Under the pieces are notes generated by a model that ran no database searches, was not told the origin of the DNA, and saw only the letters and a program-made list of their open reading frames with translations. From assembly GCA_037893245.1 (NCBI GenBank), contig JBAIAA010000101.1, positions 1,364,001 to 1,428,000 of the forward strand: a stretch of DNA of 64,000 nucleotides, written 5' to 3'. This document shows positions 43,191 to 52,800 of the stretch, one piece after another (within the stretch, counting starts at the first letter, position 1; every line of letters begins with the position of its first letter). The stretch comes from Crossaster papposus. Its lineage: Eukaryota; Echinodermata; Asteroidea; Velatida; Solasteridae. The position numbers and the translations under genes were made by a program.

Positions 43191-43557
43191 TGTAGTCTGT
43201 CAATAACACTACCGTTGACAAAATCCAACCAAAGGCACCAGAAGAGACAGTTAAAAGACGTCTTTTATTTGGTGTGAAATAAATCAACATTTCTCTCGGA
43301 CAGTAATGACCAATCACAAGGCAGCCACATAATGCATAAATTAGTCAGGGCGCCCTGTTATTGGTCATTTAGAATTCGCCCGTGTCGAACATGACTACCT
43401 TGCGCGTATGATATTTTTTGTCGGAAGGAGGCGAGCTTTATACATTTTTATTCCGTTTTTGTTTGCATGTTTCATTCAGGACCAACAAAAGAAGCCACTA
43501 TCCTTTCATCTTCTAAAAGTTATTGAGCCAGCAGGCCCTTGGTGTTTGTTGACTTGA

Positions 43558-43757
43558 GCTGCGTTCGCATTGGACTTAATATTGTCAAAGTTCACGGTGT
43601 TAAATCCTCCGCTAGAAGCTTGGGCCTGTAGATCTTACTGTAGATCTTACTATAGACAATTTGACAATGTTACCGCCTGTCCGCAATGGATTTAATTTGG
43701 TTAAAGTTGACAACAGTCTCCGTAGGTTTTACCAAAAAAGTCCAATGCGAACGCGGC
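43558..43757. mobile_element. family E element, second copy
   Basis: GCTGCGTTCGCATTGGAC to GTCCAATGCGAACGCGGC. It lies about 100 bp from the Penelope-like element. Confidence 0.87.
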
Positions 43758-43873
43758 TTTAGTTGTATACATCCGGAGGCATCCCTCCTGATGTATGCAA
43801 ATGATATGCAGGACTAGGAACCCATGATGCAACTCGATTATCGCATTGTAGAAGATCAAATAAGTTAAGAGGG

Positions 43874-43910
43874 CCTAATATTTCGATCTTAACAAGATCT
43901 TCTTCAGAGA
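43874..43910 (-). ncRNA. hammerhead-ribozyme-like motif in Penelope 3' repeat
   Basis: Minus strand reads CTGAAGA (core CUGANGA), a hairpin GATCTT-GTT-AAGATC in the stem II position, then GAAA. Hammerhead motifs are known in Penelope-like elements. Stem III is very short, stem I pairing is weak and one extra A precedes stem II, so activity is doubtful. Confidence 0.4.
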
Positions 43911-44313
43911 CTAAATGACTGTGTACAAGAAACAAACATATATAGGGCAATATACAGCATGATGCACATCATGGACGCTAAAAAAACACAAAAGAAACAA
44001 AGCACAGAGTTCAATGGAACAAACAACAAAAGGAGGATTAGGCTGAGGGATTAAAGGGTGAGGTCAGTGTGGGTAGGATCAAAGGCGGGGTAGGAACAAA
44101 AACAGAAGGGGTAAAGCCACAAGGAAAGGGGTCCAGGGTGGAGATCAAAGGGAAGAACTAACAAATAAGTATGAATAGGAGTAATGAGGAGGGGGGGGGG
44201 GGGGGGGGTTTGAGGAAAACCAGAGAAGTGAGAACAAACAAAAACAACAACAAAAACAAAATTCTGGCAAGGAATGAATCTGAAACAGATGACAAATGGA
44301 GAAAAAATAGAAG

Positions 44314-45819
44314 TTAATCATTTCCTAGTTGGATGTTAAGCCCATGTGGTTGAATAGTCCGAAGACGATTCATCCAGACTTTCTCCCGGCTGAGGCGGAC
44401 TGAGTCTTTCCGATGGCCAAGTGATTCTATGCCCTGAAGAATCATATCAGAAATGCAATGGTTAGGCTGGTTAAAGTGATGTCCTACAGGGGTATCCAGT
44501 TTCTTGGTGTTGACAGTCGATCGATGACCGTAGAAACGCTTTTTTAGGGCATTTTTGGTTTCTCCGACATACTGAACTCCACAAAACCTGCAAGAGATGA
44601 GATATATGACGTTAGATGTACTGCAAGTGATGTTACCAATAATTCTATGAGTAGTACCAGAAGAGTGGCCAGAAAAGGAGTCAGACTCCTGAATGTGGAT
44701 CTGGCAGACCACACATCTAGAGCTGCACTTGAAAGTTCCGTGCTGGATGGGGGGAGATGCATCCAAGCTGGGAACTTCGGCTCGAACAATGAGGTCTCGT
44801 AGATTTTGAGGGCGTCTATAGGCCAATACAGGGCTGTCGGGGATGGCCCGGACAAGGCGATCTGAAGTGTGGAGAATGTGATGGCTGTCGTTGGTGATTT
44901 TGCGAAGGGAAGGGAGACTGGGGTGAAAGGTAGTCACCAGGGGGATCATGGGTTTGGCATTAGCCTGGGGGGCCTTTACCTTTAGGGCCAAATTTCTGGG
45001 TACGGCTTTGGCTCTGGCAATGGCACGTTGAACTTGGCGGGAACTGTGACCCCTGGCAACCAAGTTGTTCTTCAGTATCTGTGAATGGCGGGAGAAATCA
45101 TAGTCGTTAGAACAAATCCTTTTGAGTCTGAGGGCTTGACTAAATGCTATACCAGTCTTACAATGCCTAGGGTGACAGCTGGAGGAGTGGAGATACTGGT
45201 GTGTGTCTGTGGGTTTAGAATACAGATCAGTGGTTATTAAGTTGTCCTCCTTGCGGATGGTGACATCCAGGAAGTGGGCCTGATGATGTGAGTACTCTGA
45301 TGTGAACTTGATGGTCCTGTGGAAGGAATTCATGTGATTTGTGAAAGTCAGTAGACTGTCCTCATCACTGGTCCATATGAAAAATACATCATCAATGTAT
45401 CTCCACCAGATCCAGGGACGGCACGGTGCTAAGGCAAGCATGCGTTCCTCGAGGTCACCCAAAAAGAGGCATGCAAAGGAGGGTGCCATACGAGTACCCA
45501 TTGCAGTGCCATGTACCTGTAGATAGTGCTTATCTAGGAAGGAAAAATTATTCTTCGTTAGTACAAGTTTCATGAGGGCGCGAATGTCACTTATGGGAGG
45601 GGTCGTGTGTCCTGCCCTAGCTAGGGTTATGGAACAAGCACGAATACCTTCTTCGTGTGGTATGTTAGTGTACAAGGATGAGACGTCAAAGGTCCCAATG
45701 ATGGCCGTTCTGGGAATCTGGTCCTTGATTCCTTCGAGCTTGCGCAGGAAGTCCGGGGTGTCATGGATGTATGATGGAATCCTATGGACAAGGGGTTTAA
45801 GAAAACTGTCAATAAACAG
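44314..45819 (-). CDS. Penelope-like reverse transcriptase with GIY-YIG endonuclease, N-terminally truncated
   Basis: Retroelement polyprotein that primes reverse transcription at chromosomal nicks. The frame is open from 45819 to the TAA at 44314 (501 codons); the first Met gives 453 residues. Counting from that Met: YTNIPHEEG (2-10), GTAMGTRMAPSFACLFLGD (56-74), the catalytic YIDD (93-96), HFLDVTI (134-140), a cysteine cluster KCSSRCVVC (316-324), and the GIY-YIG pair VIYLI (356-360) and QYVGETKN (368-375) followed by RFYGHRS. The N-terminal part of the reverse transcriptase is missing. No frameshift or stop interrupts the remainder, so the copy looks young. Confidence 0.92.
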   Translation of the reverse strand: MFIDSFLKPLVHRIPSYIHDTPDFLRKLEGIKDQIPRTAIIGTFDVSSLYTNIPHEEGIRACSITLARAGHTTPPISDIRALMKLVLTKNNFSFLDKHYLQVHGTAMGTRMAPSFACLFLGDLEERMLALAPCRPWIWWRYIDDVFFIWTSDEDSLLTFTNHMNSFHRTIKFTSEYSHHQAHFLDVTIRKEDNLITTDLYSKPTDTHQYLHSSSCHPRHCKTGIAFSQALRLKRICSNDYDFSRHSQILKNNLVARGHSSRQVQRAIARAKAVPRNLALKVKAPQANAKPMIPLVTTFHPSLPSLRKITNDSHHILHTSDRLVRAIPDSPVLAYRRPQNLRDLIVRAEVPSLDASPPIQHGTFKCSSRCVVCQIHIQESDSFSGHSSGTTHRIIGNITCSTSNVIYLISCRFCGVQYVGETKNALKKRFYGHRSTVNTKKLDTPVGHHFNQPNHCISDMILQGIESLGHRKDSVRLSREKVWMNRLRTIQPHGLNIQLGND

Positions 45820-47628
45820 TTAAGATCGAAATATTAGGCCCTCTTAACTTATTTGATTTGTATATTTCAGGTCATTCCAGCCAATAAGCAGTTTGCAGCA
45901 GTATTAATCTTATTCATTGTAGAAGATGGCGGACAATGTACATTTCCAAAGTTATTAACGTTGTTGCTTCCATATTTGCATGTTTTCTACAAATTTATAA
46001 TTCAGGCGATGTACAAATCATGCGTTCTAAAAGTTGTAAGCCTGCATGAAAATGTAAATATCTCTAAAAATAAAAAACGATCACTGCGCACGCACAGAGG
46101 TAATCCAATCAATGGATCTATATTTTAGGGGGGGGGGGGGGGGTGGAGGAAACAATCTATGGGGTTGGTTTAAAGTTTAACACTTAGAGAGGGCGTTGTT
46201 CTCTTATGCTGTCAGAAATAGAGAAGTATTAAACGGGCGCTGGTGGAGAACATCGGGCACGTTGAAAATAAAAAGGAAAGTGTAAAATTAGTTTCGTTTT
46301 AGCCAACAAATCATTCTTTTAATCACCAAATCAGCACAGTTGGTTTTTAAAATTGTCAAAGAAAATATTTTTGACATACCACGCAACAAGAAATGAAACA
46401 TCATTGATTGCAGGATTAGATTGTCACAAATCGTGCTAAAAAGTTGATTAACGAACTTGTATACAAATGAAAATTGCATAGAATGCACTATTAATTAATT
46501 ACATGTGGACAAATAACATTAATTGAACAAATCTCTGTAACATTTTTGGCTAGTTCAAGTGTCAGTACATGTATATGATGAAATCTCGTAACAAATTATC
46601 TTGTAAGCTATTTCAATGAACTGTTGAGATCTCGTGTCATTTTACTCCATATGCAATTACCCCTACTTCGTTTTTACTAGATACAAAATCATATTCGTCA
46701 TAAATCGATCACTCACTCGGCTTAAACAGTCTGGTGGATGTTGAAGGACTTGTATAAACACAGATTTCCTGCCAAAATCCACCCAAAATAGGAGATAGAT
46801 TTTGATGGGATTAGAAAGGTTCATGATAAAAGAATATTCTACACTACAAAAACAATTCATTTGCTGAAATCATAGAATCCTAAACAACCATTCACGGGAA
46901 TATCGATACAATTGAACAATTATTTAACATCAAATCGTATAAATTTTAGAAGTTTACCACAATACTAACTTTCTACTTTACAGCAGCATATAGAATAAGT
47001 TTCTGACTTTTAATACATGTACATCCATATAAGAGCCAAAATTCCTCATATGCTGGGTAATAAACTACATTAATTTCTACCACATAAACAATACTTGAAG
47101 TTTAACTTGTAATCAAACAAAATCTGCACTTTAATCATATTAATCTTGTATTCCCCGATGCTCTTTAACCATTTTAGTTTGTTCGTTTCTATTAGCCCTA
47201 ATCTTCGTGGATTCACATGAATTTTGCAGCATCCCGTTGATTTGAGAATTTAATGATTTTTCAACTTGTATTTTTCCAGCCAAAAACCTCCCTTTTTTCC
47301 CTTTTAGGATGTCTGCAACCATCCAGAATATTTTGTTTTGGCACATTTAGCCTCAGATCACTTAGCCAGCAGACAGTCTTTACATTATTAATGTTGACTG
47401 TTGGGCCGGAACCAACCTATCGCGTCAGAAAATAATTATTGAACCAATAATTCAATAATAACTATAGGCGATAATTTCAGGGTCGATGTCTCATTCAAAA
47501 GTAACTTTTGTATTTCTATTTCAAAACAAAAGGAAACTTATTTTCTGGATGTCGTTTGAAAATAGCACAGAGGAACAAGACTTTAAAGATTATATATGAT
47601 TATACGTTTTAAATTCATTTATCCCAAG

Positions 47629-47861
47629 AGTATGTGTGACCCAGCACATACAAATCAGAAATACGTCGGAAAATGACTTTTAGAGATATGTACATGGTAA
47701 GAAATAAAATTCCCTAAGCTTTCTAATAATACCCATCACAAGCCAGTAGCTCAAAAAGGTATTGGCTATGAGCTAAAAAACTTGTGATAAGAATCATTAG
47801 AAAGCTTATGAAATGTCAAATCTTACCAAACGCATATCTCAAAATGTGCTGGGTCACATAT
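47629..47861. mobile_element. family C element, short variant
   Basis: TATGTGTGACCCAGCACAT and its complement ATGTGCTGGGTCACATA flank about 195 bp; an inner inverted pair TTTCTAATGATACCCATCAC / GTGATAAGAATCATTAG is present. Confidence 0.78.
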
Positions 47862-48030
47862 TGGAAATACCTGGCGATTATGCAAAGGACACTTCCCTGA
47901 CAGAAACGGAACACATTTGTATTTGTTTGGCCTCTAGATGAAGATAAGTGGGTCATGTTCTGGACCTTTCAAGCATCAAGTGTCCTGTAAGTTCTCTTTA
48001 GGTCATGTTCTTGTCATATCACTCTCTTAA

Positions 48031-48250
48031 GCCACATTCGCATTGGACTTAATATTGTCAAAAGTTACCGTACGTGATTGTCAAAGTTCACGGTGTTAAA
48101 TCTTCCGCTAGAAGCTTGGGCCTATAGATCTTACTATTGCGGAGGGTAAAATGGACAATTTGACAATGTTACCCTCTGTCCGCATTGGATTTAATTTGGT
48201 TAAAGTTGACAACAGTCTCCGTAGGTCAAAAAGTCTAATGCGAACGCGGC
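48031..48250. mobile_element. family E element, third copy
   Basis: GCCACATTCGCATTGGACTT to GTCTAATGCGAACGCGGC; interior as in the other two copies. Confidence 0.87.
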
Positions 48251-48639
48251 TTTAGTCTCTTTGTCCAATTTGCCAAGTCATACAAATATAGATGTAGGAA
48301 AAGAGGCTAATTTAAAGTTTCAAATCTACATTGCCTAAATATATTCGTTCCCAATAGTACATGTACACTAAGAGACATCACATGTAACATCTCGAACAAC
48401 TGAAAGTAAACAAGTAAAACCTATGAACACCACAAGAATTGTACAGAAACAATCAAATTCAACATTAAAATCCAATATTGCTTTTTGTGAAAGTAACAAT
48501 TATGTTACTTTAAGGTTGAACAACAACACTGCTGACATATGGCTAGAAATAAGCCTGCAAGTTTGAGGTTATCAAATTAACCGTGTAACCGTTTGAAGAG
48601 TCGGTTAACCGTGTAACCGTGTAACCGCTGCAGGCTTAA

Positions 48640-49075
48640 GCCATGTTCGCACTGGATAAACATTTTGGGTAACTGTACCATGACGCCGGGTAACATTCCG
48701 ATGGGTTAATCTTCCCACCGTCCGCACTTGGATTTAATTGACGCGGGTAGAATTGCCGAGACCATGGGTAAACTAACCGAGCTGGCTCCAAAACAATAAA
48801 GAGGGCGCCCTGCGTGACCTATGACCGCGACTTGACTACCGGATCTTCTGTTCCCGACTATAGCTCTCAACATTAAATCTTCCATCACCGGGTGATGGAA
48901 GATTTAACCGAGACGTCGCTTCCGCACTGGATTTTCTGGCTCGGTTAAACTGACCTGGTCAATCTTCCTGGGCACCTTTGGCTCGGTTAAACTACCCACG
49001 CGGCGTGGGTAAGTTACCTGTGAGGAAAGTTACCCAGGCTGTTCACACTGGACTTGAAATGGTTAAGTTACCCAT
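48640..49075. mobile_element. possible element related to family E
   Basis: GCCATGTTCGCACTGGATAA at the left and CAGGCTGTTCACACTGGACT near 49050 recall family E ends. In between, CGGTTAA and GGGTAA motifs recur in both orientations. Boundaries uncertain. Confidence 0.4.
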
Positions 49076-49835
49076 TGCATACTTTGTCACATTGAATTGT
49101 GTGCAGAGTGCAGCAAGGTCAAGCAGTCACCACAGATGCACTGTGCTGGGTCTGGCAGGGTTAGGGATAATTATTAAATGTGCGACTTCGTTATTACTCC
49201 CTAATTCACCATTAACCTTAACTCCCTAGGGTGTGTGCAAAATCATATTGATTTGGGAGGATTAGGGTTTAGCCCGGTTTATACTTCATGTAAATGCATA
49301 TGTGAAGTTAATTCATTATAAGGTAACAGAGAACATCACAATGAAACTTCAATTGTTGATGAGATTTGAAGGTTTGCATGGCGAAAAGATGAGTAGTTTG
49401 AGTTGTGGTTCTGAAAAGAAACGTTGGGAACTCAACGTTTCAGACAGTGTGCTCTGCCCATCGACAGCATTAGCTTTGCTTTGCATTTACATAAAGTATG
49501 AACTGGGCTTTAGTCTACTTTCACAATGGAAAGTGATTTTTAAGGAAATACTGGTTGCATACCAATGAACGAAAATCTAATTTGACAACTACATGTACAT
49601 GAATTACCATACTAAACTAGTTTTGACTGGTCTGGTGTCGAGCATCGTTTTATAACCCTTAAAGAAACCTAACTTGTTTATTAGATATAAACAACAACCA
49701 AAACGAAACAGTTAAAAAATCATTTCATGTATAAAGCAGTTACTTACACCACTACCATCTGATAAACAAATGAATGAATTCTCCAACCCATGAAACATGT
49801 CCCGTAGTTAGCAAAATCTGGAAGTGTTGATGCAG

Positions 49836-49878
49836 TTACTCCTTACGCGACTTGCCTTTGCCTTTCCGAGGCGACTTT
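49836..49878 (-). CDS. CANX: calnexin terminal coding exon
   Basis: Acceptor TTGTTTCAAACAG supplies the one base needed after the phase-2 exon at 52715. It encodes [13 protein letters not shown] and TAA. Position and character match the vertebrate SPRNRKPRRE ER-retention tail. If the preceding exon were skipped, the next AG four bases in would give the same SPRKGKGK frame. Confidence 0.82.
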
Positions 49879-52800
49879 CTGTTTGAAACAAGTAGGAAAA
49901 AAAATATATTTTGATAAGACGTGTTTAAAAAAAATTAAAAAAATAAAAAATGTGAGACAATCTGAGCAAGGCATCGAAACATTGCAAACATGAGCAGTGC
50001 CGTCCTCTATTTAATTTTTCTGTCAAAATCACGACCCAAAACACTTTTTGTATTACGACTGCAGGAATCAAGAGAAGTTTTATAGGAGAATATATGATTT
50101 CCTTGATATTTCCTTGAGAAATTTCCAAAATTCCAGGAGGAATATTTTCACTTCAACGATGGTAGCAGCTGAGCAGCTAAAGTAACAATGACACACAGGT
50201 AACTTGTTAACCAGTTTGAGCCGGATGATGTATATAAACGCAAAGTTTTCCCCAGATTCAAAACGGATGACGCATAAACACGTCACGAGCAAGGCCGGAA
50301 ATGTCTGTCAGCAGCGAGCAAGGCCGGAAATGCTCGGATGTGCTTCCCGGTACTATCGGCCTGAACCTGCTTTGGATCTATAATTCGCGTGTCGGCTCGA
50401 TGATTGTAAAATAATCTCGGCACAAACTGGTTAACAAGCGACGGCCTGCCTTCTATCCTTAAACATCTCTCTCTCAAAGACGACCATCTTTGTAGAAGTA
50501 CTGCGTCATGTTCCAAACACGTGCACTTGTTGCTCGAAATGTGTTTTGAAATACGATTCCACCGATGTGTAGTACGAAAGTTGACGCTCAATATGCCAAT
50601 GCACGTGGCTGATCAGGGGCCAATTTCACGGAGCTGCTAAGCACAAGAATTTGCTTAGCACAAAAATGTTTTGCTCATTAAAAACAAGTTATCAGCCAAA
50701 TTTCTACGTGTTTTTCATGCTAAGCAAAAAAACTGCTGATTATCAATCAAAAACAATAAAGATCACGTGAAAATTTGGTCTGTAACCTCGTTTTTACCAA
50801 GGACAAATTTTCATGCTAAGCAAATTTTTGTGCTTAGCAGCTCCATGAAATTGGCCCCTGTAGAAAATGACGTCGTTTGAGAGAGAGACCTAGGGCCTTT
50901 TCGAAACCGTTGCTTCGTCTTTGGCTTTGGCTTCGCCTCCGAATTCCGAAATACTGAGAAGCAAATAGAAATGGAAGAAAATTAAAATAGTCTAACTTTT
51001 GGGTTCACATCAATCGAGTGAATGTTTCTGAAGTACAACAGGCGTCAGAATGCGGCTGGAGATCTTGCAGTTGGGAGTCAAAAATCGCCTTAAGCCAAAG
51101 CCAAAGACGAAGCAACGGTTTTGAAAAGGCCCAAAGAGTCATCTCTTCCTCACTGTGGGCCTTTACCCCTTCTGGGTCACCGTCAAATTCACAAAGTTTG
51201 CCTGATTTGGGACATTTTCCCCAATTTTGTTTAGTTCAAAACGGCAACTCACCTAGCCTTGGTCAAGACGAGTTCGTCGTTATCCGTCCGTCGTTATCCG
51301 TCCAGAAATACACTGTGCGCGCGCCCCGCATATATGCTGCTAGCTTGCGCCCCATGCAAAGATACAGCGCGAACAGCGACCTCATACGGCCACTATTTAT
51401 GCAAATCTACTGAGGCTACTTTTTCGCCTTGGATCATTGGGTTTTTGAAATCTTATGTTTTTCCTATATTTTGCGCCACATTTGTGGCGCATGACCTCGT
51501 ATGCGAATACAGATAAGTATAGGCGGGGCTAAGATGTGAAGTGTCCAATCACAACGCGGTTGAAACCCGACGTCATCAAATTTGATGCAGCATGACATTT
51601 AAGACAAAATGGCAGATATTCAGCGTCGTCTTTCGTCCGAAGATCTGTCGTGTTGTTTGAATTTTGCAGCGCGAATATTATCCCTCGAAGATTTTAGACC
51701 CGAGCAGCGAAAGGCCATTAGAATCCTTTCTTCGTGGTCTTTGTGAATTTGCCGACAGGTTATGGGAAATCCGTCATTTTTCAGGCAGCCTGAGCCCCAT
51801 TTTGCTCGGAGCTCGCACGTACGTACCGCCAGGTACTCAGCGTCAGTTTTCAGCGTGTTCGGTCAGTTTCTTATCGCCGCATAATCGGCATTAACCCAGG
51901 CATGCTGGTCTGTGCGGTATCGCCACATTGTGGTCCAAGCATGGTCCAACGCTGTGGGGAGGGGGCATGTTTACGGCTGCAGAACCAACCTTCAAAGTGA
52001 TCGCAATATCGTAATTTAAACAGGGACAAGTGTCTTATATCCTCAATAACTCCTCTAATAATTATTTTCTTGGCAAAATTCAGCCGGCAAGGCATTTAAT
52101 TATCAGAGTTCCGCGTTTTACCGAGCCACGGTTTTCAGATCAGCTGGATTAGATGTGTGCGACATAATATAGGGCCGAGTTCGACACGTTTCAATAGAGT
52201 CGCGGCCTTCTCCAGTCACCGCGGTTGAAAACTAAAAACTAAGCAGCTAAACACAACTAGTTTTGACCATAACAATGTCAACATTCAAGAAAATACCCAG
52301 CAAAACGAGCGAAAATAACTGCGACCCTCACCAATCAAGCAATTAAGACAGTTCAAATCTCCATGTGTAATTCCTACAAGCCTTCGTAAAAATCACTCAA
52401 CTTTCTCCGATAAAATATGTCCGATGGCGGTGTTCGTAAACACTTGCGAGCTAGCTATGACCTTTCACCGCTAGCTCAAATTATGCAGTTTCTACGCAAC
52501 GATCGACCAATAAGAAAACGACTATAAAGGTCAGCTTAATCTATTAGCATAATGAGCACCGCCCCCAAAACCTAATGATCCAAGGCGTTCGAGTATCCTC
52601 AGTTAGTTTGCATATAATAGTGGCCGCGTGAGGTCGTAGTTTGAGCTTTGATTACCGCTGCGCTGTACGTACGGACGGGTAACGATGAACGCCTTGACCA
52701 AGGCTACAACTCACCTGACTGTATCACCAGCCCCTTCAGTAGATTCAGCTGGAGCATTGTCCTACAATAAAATATTAAGACACCTCAACAGTCAATGGTT

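Larger units (their letters stand above)
43855..45857 (-). mobile_element. Penelope-like retroelement, 5'-truncated
   Basis: Bounded by perfect inverted repeats of 39 bp (43855-43893 and 45819-45857; ATCAAATAAGTTAAGAGGGC...). It has one long frame on the minus strand and a 3' region of about 420 bp. Inverted partial terminal repeats at the 5' side are known for Penelope-like elements. Confidence 0.85.
38034..49835. other. convergent intergenic space including both 3' untranslated regions
   Basis: Lies between the MGAT4 stop (+) and the calnexin stop (-). Polyadenylation sites could not be assigned. No further host gene is supported; most of the content is the repeats listed separately. Stretches 45860-47620 and 49080-49835 hold nothing recognised apart from a G-homopolymer at about 46129-46143, and the second is probably calnexin 3' untranslated sequence. 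Confidence 0.6.
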
